From assembly GCF_007991635.1 (NCBI RefSeq), contig NZ_BJYS01000005.1, forward strand, positions 140,690-204,689: a DNA stretch of 64,000 nucleotides, given 5' to 3'. Below, in pieces: positions 32,907-41,372 of the stretch. The first letter of the stretch is position 1. Every line of letters begins with the position of its first letter. The position numbers and the translations under genes are program-made. The notes under the pieces were generated by a model. The model did not search any database. It was not told the DNA's origin and was given only the letters and a program-made list of their open reading frames with translations. This DNA comes from Adhaeribacter aerolatus (lineage in GTDB: Bacteria; Bacteroidota; Bacteroidia; Cytophagales; Hymenobacteraceae).

Positions 32907-32997
32907 CTGTTAGTTATTAGTGGTTAAAGAAATCTTCCACTACTCCATTTATCATTACTAAAACTAAAAGCTAATTACTAAAGACTAATTACTAAAA
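32900..32997. repeat. Inverted heptad-repeat arrays between the two Fe-S subunit genes
   Basis: The left arm (32900-32927) is TAGTTAG, CTGTTAG, TTATTAG, TGGTTAA and includes the stop codon of the upstream gene. The right arm (32955-32997) contains ACTAA or GCTAA cores at 7-nt spacing (one at 6), i.e. TTAGT units on the minus strand, reaching the base before the next ATG. The whole gap is thus repeat, with arms in opposite orientation as at 198-324 and 16537-16699. Confidence 0.8.
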
Positions 32998-33798
32998 ATG
33001 AAAAGACAAATAACGGTACCCACCATGGCCGATTACATGGCCCGCGGCGAAATGCCCGAAATATTGTTTTGGGTGGGTTGTGCCGGCGCTTTCGATGATC
33101 GTTATAAAAACGTGACGCGGGCTTTTGTGCGGATATTGGAACACGTGGGCATTAAATACGCGGTGTTGGGTTTAGAAGAAAGCTGCACCGGCGATCCGGC
33201 CAAGCGGGCAGGCAACGAGTTTCTGTTTCAGATGCAGGCCATGACCAATATTCAGGTACTCGATGGCTACGGCATCAAAAAAATTGTAACGGCTTGTCCG
33301 CATTGTTTTAACACCATCAAAAACGAATATCCGGCATTAGGCGGTAATTACGAGGTTATCCACCACAGCACGTTTTTGCAGCAACTCATTAACGAGGGCA
33401 AAGTACGCCTGGCCGATGGCGGCAGCTTTAAAGGAAAGCGCATTACCTTCCACGACTCCTGCTACCTGGGGCGGGCCAATGGCATTTACGAGGCGCCCCG
33501 CGAAGTAATTGCTGCTTTGGATGTAGATTTAGTAGAAATGAAGCGGAGCCGGGCCAATGGTTTGTGCTGCGGTGCAGGCGGTGCCCAGATGTGGAAAGAG
33601 CCCGAACCTGGCCGCAAAGACATCAACATCGAACGCACCGAAGAAGCTCTGGCTCTGGAACCTGCCATCATAGCCTCGGCCTGTCCGTTTTGTATGACGA
33701 TGTTATCAGACGGGGTTAAGAACAAAGACCGGGAACAGGATGTACAAGTATTTGATATTGCTGAATTGATTGCTTCGGCCGAAGGACTTAATGCTTAA
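32998..33798 (+). CDS. (Fe-S)-binding protein with CCG domains, HdrB/HdrD C-half-like
   Basis: A 266-residue soluble protein with two CCG-type modules. The second is canonical: C155 (HDSCYLGR), CC190-191 (LCCGAGGAQMW) and ACPFC with C229/C232. The first is altered: C28, then SCTG at 62-65 in place of CCG, and ACPHC with C100/C103. In Hdr-like enzymes the CCG cysteines bind a non-cubane Fe-S cluster at the active site; loss of one Cys in the first module suggests only one working catalytic site. It is the second gene of the module begun at 31548. Similar split pairs in Bacteroidota are annotated as LutA/GlpC-like or HdrB-like; the substrate is not determined. Confidence 0.85.
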   Translation: MKRQITVPTMADYMARGEMPEILFWVGCAGAFDDRYKNVTRAFVRILEHVGIKYAVLGLEESCTGDPAKRAGNEFLFQMQAMTNIQVLDGYGIKKIVTACPHCFNTIKNEYPALGGNYEVIHHSTFLQQLINEGKVRLADGGSFKGKRITFHDSCYLGRANGIYEAPREVIAALDVDLVEMKRSRANGLCCGAGGAQMWKEPEPGRKDINIERTEEALALEPAIIASACPFCMTMLSDGVKNKDREQDVQVFDIAELIASAEGLNA

Positions 33799-34109
33799 AC
33801 TTATTGTATAACAGTAGACCTGCTACGGGCTGCGCCAAAATATTCTTTTTGATAACCTGAGTACCAATAAAGAAGCTTTAATATTATTGGTGCTGTAATG
33901 GTTAGTTATATAAAAAGAGGCTTAAACCTTTAATTCTTTTAGACTTTCACTGCAATATGCTTTCTGGTTCGAGCAATATTTGCCGCCATTGGCGGTATTA
34001 TCACCGCCAAATATAAAGGTTCTGTCAAACTACTTTCTGGCGAAAACACGCAGCAAGAGTAGTGGTTCCAGCTAATCTATAGAATATTAAACAGCTTCTC
34101 TGGAGAATT
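33799..34109. other. Intergenic region with one hairpin
   Basis: About 310 bases. TTGGCGGT-attatc-ACCGCCAA (33989-34010) forms a perfect 8-bp stem, flanked by complementary ATATTTG/AAATAT. There is no T run, so a regulatory or repeat-derived hairpin is more likely than a terminator. Nothing else is recognised. Confidence 0.5.
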
Positions 34110-34382
34110 CTACTTCATTCGCTCGTTAAACGAAATATTTTTAATCAAATAGAACCAGTACCACCGGCGATGAATTAAATCAAACCCATTATCCGGAATA
34201 TAGGATAACCGCTCTTCATCAAACTTCGACAATGTAGCGGTGCGGCTTTTCCCGAATAGGCTACGCTCCTGAATTAAATCGCCGGATCGGAAAAGAATAA
34301 TTTTGCGCTTGTAATACCATTTTGCGAAAGCGAAGCCAATTATTAGAAAGAGAACTAAAGCGAAGAAGAAATAAAAATTCAT
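34110..34382 (-). CDS. Small membrane protein, RSGD-WYWF family, copy 2
   Basis: A 90-residue protein with one N-terminal membrane helix (about 3-21, FYFFFALVLFLIIGFAFA) and a cytoplasmic tail that repeats the tail of the 120-residue protein at 19875: FRSGDLIQERSLFGKSRTA, LSKFDEERLSYIPDNGF, then HRRWYWFYLIKNIS. Conserved positions are RSGD, IQ, GK-R, LS-FD, IP-NG, R-WYWF and N-S. The shorter copy lacks the amphipathic N-terminal extension. No known domain. It lies downstream of a cyclase-family lipoprotein gene on the same strand with a 97-base gap, and converges with the Fe-S module. Confidence 0.7.
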   Translation of the reverse strand: MNFYFFFALVLFLIIGFAFAKWYYKRKIILFRSGDLIQERSLFGKSRTATLSKFDEERLSYIPDNGFDLIHRRWYWFYLIKNISFNERMK

Positions 34383-34479
34383 AAACTACTTGCGGGTTAA
34401 GTACTTCTATTAGCAATTAGCAGCCGGGCGCTACTCACTTCCTGAACAACTTGGCTCCTATGCTCTTGCATTAATTAAT

Positions 34480-35286
34480 TTATTTAGCTGGACTCTCGGT
34501 TATAAAAGCAATCATTCGCAAGGGTCCACCGCTGCCACCTTTTATTTTCAGGGGCAAAGCAATTACCTGCGCGCCCACAGCAGGTACCTGGTCCAGGTTA
34601 GCTACATTTTCGAAAGCGGGTATATTCTGCTCCATTAGGGCTACATGGCTACCGTAGTTCTGCGATTGCCCGAAATCGATACTGGCCGTATCAATACCTA
34701 CGGCTTTTATCCGGCGGTTTTGTATTAGCCATATTGCTGCTGCCGGAGCCAGGCCCGGAAAGTGGAGCGCGGCGACGCCGGCTGCGCCCCGCTTATCTGT
34801 TCCCAAATATTTAGTTGGATCGGGCCAATATTTTCCAAACTCAGTATACAACAACACAATACTGCTATCCGGTATGCGGCCATGCTGCGCCTCCCAATCC
34901 AGCAAATCTCTTACGGTAATCTGGTAATCGCGGTTGGCAGCTACACGGCCGGATATATCTATTTTTACGGCCGGGCCAATTAATTGGCTTAAAGGAATCT
35001 GGTCTACCGTTCTTCGGTTTTCTGCAAAGTGAATAGGCGCGTCGAGGTGTGTACCGCCATGTTCTGAACCACAGAAATTAAACGCCGAATAATAATAGCC
35101 TTTTTCTGTTCGGCCCGCCGCCACCGTATCCAGCCGAAAAGGTTCTGAAGTAGGCCAGGTAATTGTTTGGGCCGAAAGGTCGTACGATAAATCTATCCAC
35201 TGTCCCGCCGGGAAGTTGGTTGATTGGCTGCAGCCAACGCCTAATAACCAGATGATGAATACAATACAGGATGATAAAGTTTTCAT
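34480..35286 (-). CDS. Cyclase family lipoprotein (kynurenine formamidase-like fold)
   Basis: A 268-residue lipoprotein (lipobox LGVGC, Cys19). The family metal-binding motif HGGTHLD is at 76-82 with a further His at 86 (APIHF), as in PF04199 hydrolases that open or close amides and lactones, for instance N-formylkynurenine formamidase. Supporting segments are WIDLSYDLS, LYTEFGKYW, PGLAPAAAIWL and VGIDTASIDFG. The lipid anchor places it in the periplasm, so a role on kynurenine is unlikely and the substrate is unknown. Starts at ATG 35286. It stands next to the membrane protein at 34110. Confidence 0.82.
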   Translation of the reverse strand: MKTLSSCIVFIIWLLGVGCSQSTNFPAGQWIDLSYDLSAQTITWPTSEPFRLDTVAAGRTEKGYYYSAFNFCGSEHGGTHLDAPIHFAENRRTVDQIPLSQLIGPAVKIDISGRVAANRDYQITVRDLLDWEAQHGRIPDSSIVLLYTEFGKYWPDPTKYLGTDKRGAAGVAALHFPGLAPAAAIWLIQNRRIKAVGIDTASIDFGQSQNYGSHVALMEQNIPAFENVANLDQVPAVGAQVIALPLKIKGGSGGPLRMIAFITESPAK

Positions 35287-35446
35287 AGGCTTTCGGTTAA
35301 ATTTCAGTTCAGTCGGTTAAGAGGCCCCTCCCGCGCCGCAACTGGCCAGTATCTAACCAGCCAGCGGCTTCTTTAATTTACCATAAAAAGCAAGTATTTA
35401 CAACTTACAAGCTAACCCGAGGCTATAATTGCCTGAGCAGGCTTGC

Positions 35447-37789
35447 CTAGTTTTTATTTTTATAGAATAATTGTTCGCCTAAGCCGGCTACTTCCTGCTT
35501 GTCTGCTTTAAACTGGTTATGTTCGTAAATAATCATGTTCAGTAAAGCCGCTCCGGCTTTAGGCACTTCGTTTACCACATCATTCATAACTGAACCTTGG
35601 GCCACATTATTCCGGTAAATAACGCCAAACATAAATGGCCCCTGGGTAGCTACTTTTTTGCCGCCGTTCGGGAAAGCCCAATTCTTAATGGCCCACCGGC
35701 AGTTTATAAATTTATTATTCAAATACAGGTGGAAGAAGTTAGGATCGTGGCCGATATTATGCTGAATGGCAAAATTGGCAATGCCGGCCCGTAAACTTTG
35801 CAAAGTATTTTCAGCTGCTATAAAATTCAGCACGCCGCCAAAGGGCTCAATGCCGGCAGCAGCGGTATGCTCCTCCGACATTACCGCCCGGGTTTTGCCA
35901 TCCAGAAAATTCTTATAAACCACAATGCGGTCGTGGAAATCGCCGATTACCAGATAGCTGCTGGCATCGGGCACCACCCGCCAGGGCTGGTGCAGGGTAA
36001 TGACGCCATTTTCGTTCCGGATAATACGCCGGGATTGCCCAAAACCTTTCCCTTTGGTGATAACCGCATATTGAATATCAGGAACTTTCTGATCGTAGCC
36101 TGCAATAGTAACCGTATTTTCGGTAGCTGCCTTCACGAATCCAGCCCATTTACCTTCCCCGCCTTCCCACATAAATTGCTCACCCGAGTTCTGGTCCGGG
36201 TCTTCGCCGTGCCGGATAGGGTTATGCGCCGGCCTAACGGTTAAGTCGGTGGTAGTATTTTGGCCCAAGTAGGTGTTCCGGCAACTGCCCCAAATACCGT
36301 TGCCGGTAAAAAAACGCCCTTTGCCCCACCCGGCGCCACTATCCAGGTCGCGGTTGTCTAAATCCTGACAGGTATTGTGGGTTAAGCTAATGCCCACCCC
36401 GCCCCAGCTATGCAGGGCCATATCGGTATCGTTGGTTAGTTTAAAGCTGTTGCCATCGTAAAATAACTGCGAGCCCTTCCCTAAAAACGACGATTTGCCA
36501 ATAAACTCACACCCGCTAAAGAAAATATACCGGCAGTTGTGTAAATCAAATAAATCGTAGCCCTGGCAAGAGAAACCCACGTTTTGAAATTTTACCTGGG
36601 TACTGTGCCGCATAAAAAAAGGCTTGTCAGCGGCTCCTCTAAAATTCTGGTTGGTATCGAAAGTTAAATTACTTACCCAAAAGTTTTTTACCGCACCCGA
36701 AAGCATGCCTTGCGCCGATTTAGAAAAGCTGGCCGCACATTTTATAAAGGTTTTATCTTGGCCGGCGCCGCGCCACCTGGCATTGGCACTAGCCGGTAAA
36801 TAATCGCTGATATAATACGTACCGGCCGGAAAAACTACTGTAGCTCCCGGGGCATTTTTAGCGGCATCAATGGCTTTCCGGATGGCAGTTGTGTTGGCTT
36901 CCGGCGAAGCAGTAGGCGAAGCACCAAAATCCCGCACGTTCAATTCTTTACCCGTAAATTTAAATTCTTTTTTTACGGTAAGTTGCTGGGGAGCGGCCCA
37001 GCCAAAATTACTGCCTTGCCCGTTATATACCCATACTTCGTATTCGCCGGGGGGTACAACAGCTGGTATTATAAAATCTACTTTGTAAGGATTAACTTCT
37101 TTTACATTGGCCCAATAGCCTTTGCCGTTATTCGAAGTCAGGTAAACGTAAGCTGCCAAAGCTCCCCGGCCATTGTTCTGGGCCAGATTGCACCCGTACA
37201 CCGACGTAGTTTGCCCCGGACTGGCTGTGTCGGGTCCCACCCACCAAGTTTCGGTTTTGTTTACGGGCACCGGCAAGCCGTAACCCGCTTCATTAACCGG
37301 CCACAACAGGTACATCTGCCATTTGGGTAAATCTTTGGGCAACGTAATAATGGCCCGATCGGGTAAAATCCGCTGAATAACAGCATCTTTTATCTGGTCG
37401 TGGGCATACACCACAAAGCGGGTATTCTGGGTAAAATTTACGCCCGTCAGCACCACCGACTCATCGGGGCCGGCAGTTCGGGTCCATTCAGCAATTTCAG
37501 GAGTATTAATACCGGTAGTTTGGGGTGCTGGAGGAGTAAAAGGTTTACCCGGTGTGACTGGCGTCGGCTTAGGCTGGCTTACTTTTAAAGTTGCCGGATA
37601 GGTTTTAGTTTTCTGTAAAGTAATATTGTTCTCTGTTCCCGTCTCGGCGCAGGCGGCAAAAGAAGGTTTTACCAGCGAATCAGCGCCAAAAGTATTAGAT
37701 TGTTTTGGTATAACCGGCGAAATGCCCGGCAATAAATTAGCTGCTGCAAACTGCGGTTGTAAACTAAAATCTGTTTTTTCTTTTGCCAT
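35447..37789 (-). CDS. Large beta-helix protein with Ig-like (IPT) domains and pectate-lyase-3-type helix
   Basis: A 780-residue protein. N-terminal ~90 residues are low complexity (Thr/Pro linker near 65-90). Two Ig-like beta domains follow (about 95-185 and 185-285, GVNFTQNTRFVVYAHDQ, VPPGEYEVWVYNGQGSNFGWAAP). From about 287 to 680 it is a right-handed beta-helix of the pectate_lyase_3 type, starting NVRDFGASPTASPEANTTAIRKAI and continuing VVFPAGTYYISDYLP, WRGAGQDKTFIKC. The C-terminus contains NKFINCRWAIKNWAFP. It is likely polysaccharide-active or an adhesin. No signal peptide follows the ATG at 37789, and an in-frame TAA lies 36 bases upstream with no alternative ATG between, so export is unexplained. 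Confidence 0.72.
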   Translation of the reverse strand: MAKEKTDFSLQPQFAAANLLPGISPVIPKQSNTFGADSLVKPSFAACAETGTENNITLQKTKTYPATLKVSQPKPTPVTPGKPFTPPAPQTTGINTPEIAEWTRTAGPDESVVLTGVNFTQNTRFVVYAHDQIKDAVIQRILPDRAIITLPKDLPKWQMYLLWPVNEAGYGLPVPVNKTETWWVGPDTASPGQTTSVYGCNLAQNNGRGALAAYVYLTSNNGKGYWANVKEVNPYKVDFIIPAVVPPGEYEVWVYNGQGSNFGWAAPQQLTVKKEFKFTGKELNVRDFGASPTASPEANTTAIRKAIDAAKNAPGATVVFPAGTYYISDYLPASANARWRGAGQDKTFIKCAASFSKSAQGMLSGAVKNFWVSNLTFDTNQNFRGAADKPFFMRHSTQVKFQNVGFSCQGYDLFDLHNCRYIFFSGCEFIGKSSFLGKGSQLFYDGNSFKLTNDTDMALHSWGGVGISLTHNTCQDLDNRDLDSGAGWGKGRFFTGNGIWGSCRNTYLGQNTTTDLTVRPAHNPIRHGEDPDQNSGEQFMWEGGEGKWAGFVKAATENTVTIAGYDQKVPDIQYAVITKGKGFGQSRRIIRNENGVITLHQPWRVVPDASSYLVIGDFHDRIVVYKNFLDGKTRAVMSEEHTAAAGIEPFGGVLNFIAAENTLQSLRAGIANFAIQHNIGHDPNFFHLYLNNKFINCRWAIKNWAFPNGGKKVATQGPFMFGVIYRNNVAQGSVMNDVVNEVPKAGAALLNMIIYEHNQFKADKQEVAGLGEQLFYKNKN

Positions 37790-38090
37790 TATACCTGTTA
37801 AAACCTGAAGATACCCTATATATTATAATATTAGCAAATTAAAATATTATAGCCAAATACAGACTACAGAAGCTATCCTGCTGGTGGTGCCTGGACCTGT
37901 TCCCTTCTAAGCCGCCTTCTAAAAAGGAATATTCTCCGGTTTATTTCGCCGGATTTATACCTGCCAGCTTAAAAAAGGCGGTTTTACGGAGGGTATTTTC
38001 CGTATTTATTCCGGAACGCCTTTCGGTAACAAGCGTACTACTTTCGCAGGTGTTTTAACAAAAATATTCCCGTTGTAACTTTAGTTTATC
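37790..38090. other. Divergent promoter region
   Basis: About 300 bases between the beta-helix gene and the isoaspartyl peptidase gene. It has a CCGG-x9-CCGG dyad near 37940 and no ORF. TAACTTTA before 38091 is close to the -7 box but ends in A. Confidence 0.4.
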
Positions 38091-39005
38091 ATGATAGAGA
38101 ATTTTGCAATTGTAATCCACGGCGGCGCCGAAGACAAAAGTCGTGCAGAAATAGGTCCGGAAAAAGAGGCTGGTTACCGGAAAGGCCTGGCCGATGCCCT
38201 GGAGGCCGGTTGGAATATTTTAAATAATGGCGGCTCGGCGGTAGAGGCTGTAGAAGCGGCCGTCCGGAGTATGGAAGACAACCCGTTATTTAACGCAGCC
38301 CGGGGCGGGGCTCTTACCATAGAAGGAGAACATCAATTTGATGCGGCTATTATGGATGGGAAAACGTTGCAGGCCGGCTCGGTTGCCGGCGTAAAAAGTG
38401 TAAAGTACCCCATTAGCCTAGCCCGAGCCATTATGGAGCGCAGCGAGCATGTAATACTCAGCGGTGAAGGGGCCAAAGCATTTGCTAAAAAAGAGAAGCT
38501 GGAGTTGGTGCAAAACGATAGCTATTTTACCACTGCCGAAAAGGTAGAAGAGTTAGAAAAAGAAAAAGAGCAAAAACTGGAAGAGGTGACAAAAGACACC
38601 GTAGGGGCGGTAGCCCTGGATAAGCAAGGCAATTTGGCAGCGGCCACGTCTACCGGCGGACTGACCGGCCAGCACAAAGGCCGCATTGGCGACAGCCCGT
38701 TAATTGGCTGCGGAACTTATGCCAACAACGAAGTTTGCGCGGTTTCATGTACCGGCGACGGCGAAAGTATTACCCGGGCCGTTATTGCCCACGAAGTTTA
38801 CGCCCTGATGAAGTACAAAGAATTACCTATTGCCGAAGCAGCCCGGCAAGCCCGCGAAATGTACCACGATAAAATAGAAAAGGATCGCAACCTGGTGGCC
38901 ATTGACCCGCAAGGCAATATTGCGTTGGAGTACGAAACCCAATTAATGTTTAGAGGCTACCGCCAAAACAATCAGGAGCCTTTCGTAGCCATTTGGGAAG
39001 ACTAG
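38091..39005 (+). CDS. Isoaspartyl peptidase/L-asparaginase (Ntn-hydrolase)
   Basis: A 304-residue proenzyme that self-cleaves to expose Thr170 (KDTVGAVALD), the N-terminal nucleophile of the beta subunit. The alpha subunit has IHGGA (9-13) and NNGGSAVEAVEAAV (45-58); the beta subunit has the substrate-pocket motif TGGLTGQHKGRIGDSPLIGCG and CTGDGE. It hydrolyses beta-aspartyl dipeptides and, weakly, L-asparagine, recycling damaged protein. The linker before Thr170 is Lys/Glu rich, as usual. No signal peptide, so it acts in the cytoplasm. Starts at ATG 38091; monocistronic, convergent with the DnaJ-TPR gene. Confidence 0.92.
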   Translation: MIENFAIVIHGGAEDKSRAEIGPEKEAGYRKGLADALEAGWNILNNGGSAVEAVEAAVRSMEDNPLFNAARGGALTIEGEHQFDAAIMDGKTLQAGSVAGVKSVKYPISLARAIMERSEHVILSGEGAKAFAKKEKLELVQNDSYFTTAEKVEELEKEKEQKLEEVTKDTVGAVALDKQGNLAAATSTGGLTGQHKGRIGDSPLIGCGTYANNEVCAVSCTGDGESITRAVIAHEVYALMKYKELPIAEAARQAREMYHDKIEKDRNLVAIDPQGNIALEYETQLMFRGYRQNNQEPFVAIWED

Positions 39006-39100
39006 CACTAAACGTAAGCAACAGGAGAATAACGAACACCTGCAGAATAGGCAACCGGTACAAACAGGTTATTGCGGTGCGTTAACTATTCGATAAAATT

Positions 39101-40213
39101 TTAGGGAGCACTGGCGGCATCGGTGTCACGGCAATACCGTTGAATATCTCCCATAGCGGACTGATAGCCCAGGTTGAAAGCTTTTTCGAAATTCTGGCAG
39201 GCCGCGGCGGTGCTGTCAATTTCTACCTGCACTTTACCAATCAGGAAATAGACCCGGGCATTTTCTTTATCCTGCCTTAATACTTGCCGGTAATCTTGTA
39301 GCGCCGCATTATTCTGCAACGTAAGGTAATAACTAAAGCCCCGGTAATACAAAGCATCTTTGCGCATGGCGGCTTCCGGTAAACCTAATCTCAGGCTTTG
39401 GGTAAAGTCTTTAATGGCCTCCGGAAACTTATTTAACAGGCGGGCCCGTAGCATGCCCCGGTCGTAAAAAGCCTGGGTAAAATTTCTGTTAATTTGAATA
39501 GCATTGGTTAAATCTGCCTCGGCACTAGTATAATTCCGCAGTTCCTGAAAACACTTGCTTCGCAGATAATACATTTTAGCGGTTTTTACCTCGGCATTCT
39601 CAATAGTAGCGTCTAAATCGGCCAGAGCAGCCGGGTAATCCTGCCGCACCTCCATTTCAATATACGCCCTTTGCATATAAGCCGCCGCGTAAGAAGGTTT
39701 AAAATAAATAGCTTCGGTTAAATGGGCGTGCGCCGAACTCCAGCGCTCCTCTCCTATTTCAACAAGGGCCTTTTCGTAATTATCTACTGCGGTCACGTGG
39801 TCCATTATTAGTTTCAGAATAAGACTGAAAATAATGATGCCGCCAAATATGGACCCAACAATGTACCAGTCTTTTTTAATAAACTGCGATTGGGGAATGG
39901 GGCGGTAATGCCGTTCCGAAACCGAAGAAGGCCGGCGGACCGGGCCCTGGTAGCGGTATTGCTGATGCCCAGCTTGCTGGTGCATTTTTAACTGCAGCAA
40001 ATATTGCAATTTCAGATCGTAAGCAGCACGTTTATGCGGGTCCGACAAAACCTGGTAGGCTTCGTTTACCTGTTTAAACTTTTCTTCAAAATAAGTGTTC
40101 CCCTGGTGTTTATCCGGATGGTACTGGATGGCCAGCTTTTTATAAGCCAGCTTTATCTCCCGTACGGTAGCGGAGGCCGAAACACCCAGAGTATGATAGT
40201 AATTCAAATGCAA
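39101..40213 (-). CDS. DnaJ-domain protein with membrane anchor and TPR repeats
   Basis: A 370-residue protein. The J domain is residues 3-65 with the HPD motif at 32-34, so it should recruit DnaK. A His/Gln/Arg-rich linker follows (about 75-105). A membrane helix spans about 117-140 ([22 protein letters not shown]), then several TPR units (about 145-350, e.g. [47 protein letters not shown]). The J domain faces the cytoplasm and the TPRs should be periplasmic, as a membrane-tethered chaperone adaptor. The frame begins at TTG 40213; no ATG lies in frame nearby and the sequence starts on the conserved [11 protein letters not shown] pattern, so TTG is probably right. Confidence 0.83.
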   Translation of the reverse strand: MHLNYYHTLGVSASATVREIKLAYKKLAIQYHPDKHQGNTYFEEKFKQVNEAYQVLSDPHKRAAYDLKLQYLLQLKMHQQAGHQQYRYQGPVRRPSSVSERHYRPIPQSQFIKKDWYIVGSIFGGIIIFSLILKLIMDHVTAVDNYEKALVEIGEERWSSAHAHLTEAIYFKPSYAAAYMQRAYIEMEVRQDYPAALADLDATIENAEVKTAKMYYLRSKCFQELRNYTSAEADLTNAIQINRNFTQAFYDRGMLRARLLNKFPEAIKDFTQSLRLGLPEAAMRKDALYYRGFSYYLTLQNNAALQDYRQVLRQDKENARVYFLIGKVQVEIDSTAAACQNFEKAFNLGYQSAMGDIQRYCRDTDAASAP

Positions 40214-40407
40214 GAAGGTATAACCTGGAACTATTAAATATTTTTAATTACGTAAAAACTCAGACCATCTGTTTTCTTTTTCGTAATACAATTTTTGAAT
40301 ATTATAGTATTTATCTAATATATTCTAAAACCCATAAACCTGTTTGTTAACGAACCTGTAAAATATATTATAATGTTCCCGAATTTTTAAATAAAAGAAA
40401 TAAAATT

Positions 40408-40782
40408 ATGATGAATGAAGAAAAAAACTCACGAACGGATAGCATGATAAGCAACCTGATGGGGTATATTGATACGCGCCTCGACCTGATAAAGCTGGAA
40501 CTGCAAATGAAGTTAAAAAGCGGCTTTATTGGTTTGTTGCACGCTATTCTGTTAGGTTTTGCCGCCTTTATGGCGCTCATCTTTTTTAATATCTTCCTGG
40601 GTCTGTTACTGAATGACTTACTCGACAGCCCTTTTTGGGGATTTGGTATTTTAACGCTCTTTTACGTAGTTTTACTCGTAATTCTGGTAATGGGCGTCGA
40701 TAAAAAGGTATTCCAGGGCATTGCCGATAAAACCTTTGACAATACAATTTATAAACACGATAAACGAAACGAGCCACTATGA
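40408..40782 (+). CDS. Phage-holin-like family membrane protein (putative Actinobacteria_holin-X type)
   Basis: A 124-residue protein with a soluble amphipathic N-terminus (MGYIDTRLDLIKLELQMK) and two membrane helices (about 52-75 and 78-102). This is the phage_holin_3_6/Holin-X arrangement. In chromosomal Bacteroidota copies the role is not lysis but an unknown envelope function, usually with YtxH-like proteins. Starts at ATG 40408; the stop overlaps the next ATG by four bases, so translation is coupled. First gene of a three-gene operon with the protein at 40779 and the GGGPS at 41362. Confidence 0.8.
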   Translation: MMNEEKNSRTDSMISNLMGYIDTRLDLIKLELQMKLKSGFIGLLHAILLGFAAFMALIFFNIFLGLLLNDLLDSPFWGFGILTLFYVVLLVILVMGVDKKVFQGIADKTFDNTIYKHDKRNEPL

Positions 40783-41372
40783 GCGAACTGAACAATCCCC
40801 TGTTTGAAGATCAGAAAGAATTCCTGGAGCGACAAAAACAAGAATATAAAAATGCTTTGCTGAATGATGTAACGGATCTGAAGCAGCAATCGCAGAAAAT
40901 AGGTAAAACTGTGCTGATTGCTGGCGGCGCCCTGGCAGGCGTTTGGTTGGTAAGTACGATGTTTCGAGGTAAAAAAAAAAGCAGTAAACGTCTGAAAACC
41001 GGCAAGGCCCCCTTATTGCTAAGTCCGCCGGCTTACAAGTCGGCCGATGACGTGGTACAGCCGGATGGCAGCCTGAATTACGCCGATGCGCTACACCAGG
41101 CACCAGGTAATATTAATACCACCGCCGAGTATGCCAAAGCACATACCACGCAAACCCATGAGCCTTCTGCCCTGGTAGATATTGCCAATGCTTTTTTCCA
41201 GTCGGATATGGCGAAGGCGCTTACGCAGCAATTAACGGCATTTTTACTGGTATATCTTACTAAAAAAGCCGAAGAATACCTGCAAGAACCTAAAAATAGC
41301 GATATTGCTGTTTCGAATGAACCCGAAACCAGAGATATTGATTTCTCCTACCACGAAGAGGATGCCGTTTAG
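40779..41372 (+). CDS. Single-pass membrane protein of unknown function
   Basis: A 197-residue protein. Residues 1-40 are charged, likely coiled coil (FLERQKQEYKNALLNDVTDLKQQSQ). One membrane helix spans 43-62 (GKTVLIAGGALAGVWLVSTM), followed by a basic cluster (RGKKKSSKRLK). Residues 125-160 are an amphipathic helical stretch (FFQSDMAKALTQQLTAFLLVYL). The C-terminus is acidic. It overlaps the upstream holin-like gene by four bases. The pairing with a holin-like protein suggests a joint envelope or stress role. No family recognised. Confidence 0.72.
   Translation: MSELNNPLFEDQKEFLERQKQEYKNALLNDVTDLKQQSQKIGKTVLIAGGALAGVWLVSTMFRGKKKSSKRLKTGKAPLLLSPPAYKSADDVVQPDGSLNYADALHQAPGNINTTAEYAKAHTTQTHEPSALVDIANAFFQSDMAKALTQQLTAFLLVYLTKKAEEYLQEPKNSDIAVSNEPETRDIDFSYHEEDAV

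Noticed and set aside
41305..41361. TTG-started extension of the GGGPS protein
   Set aside because: It overlaps the upstream gene by 68 bases and adds no conserved residues; ATG 41362 is chosen.
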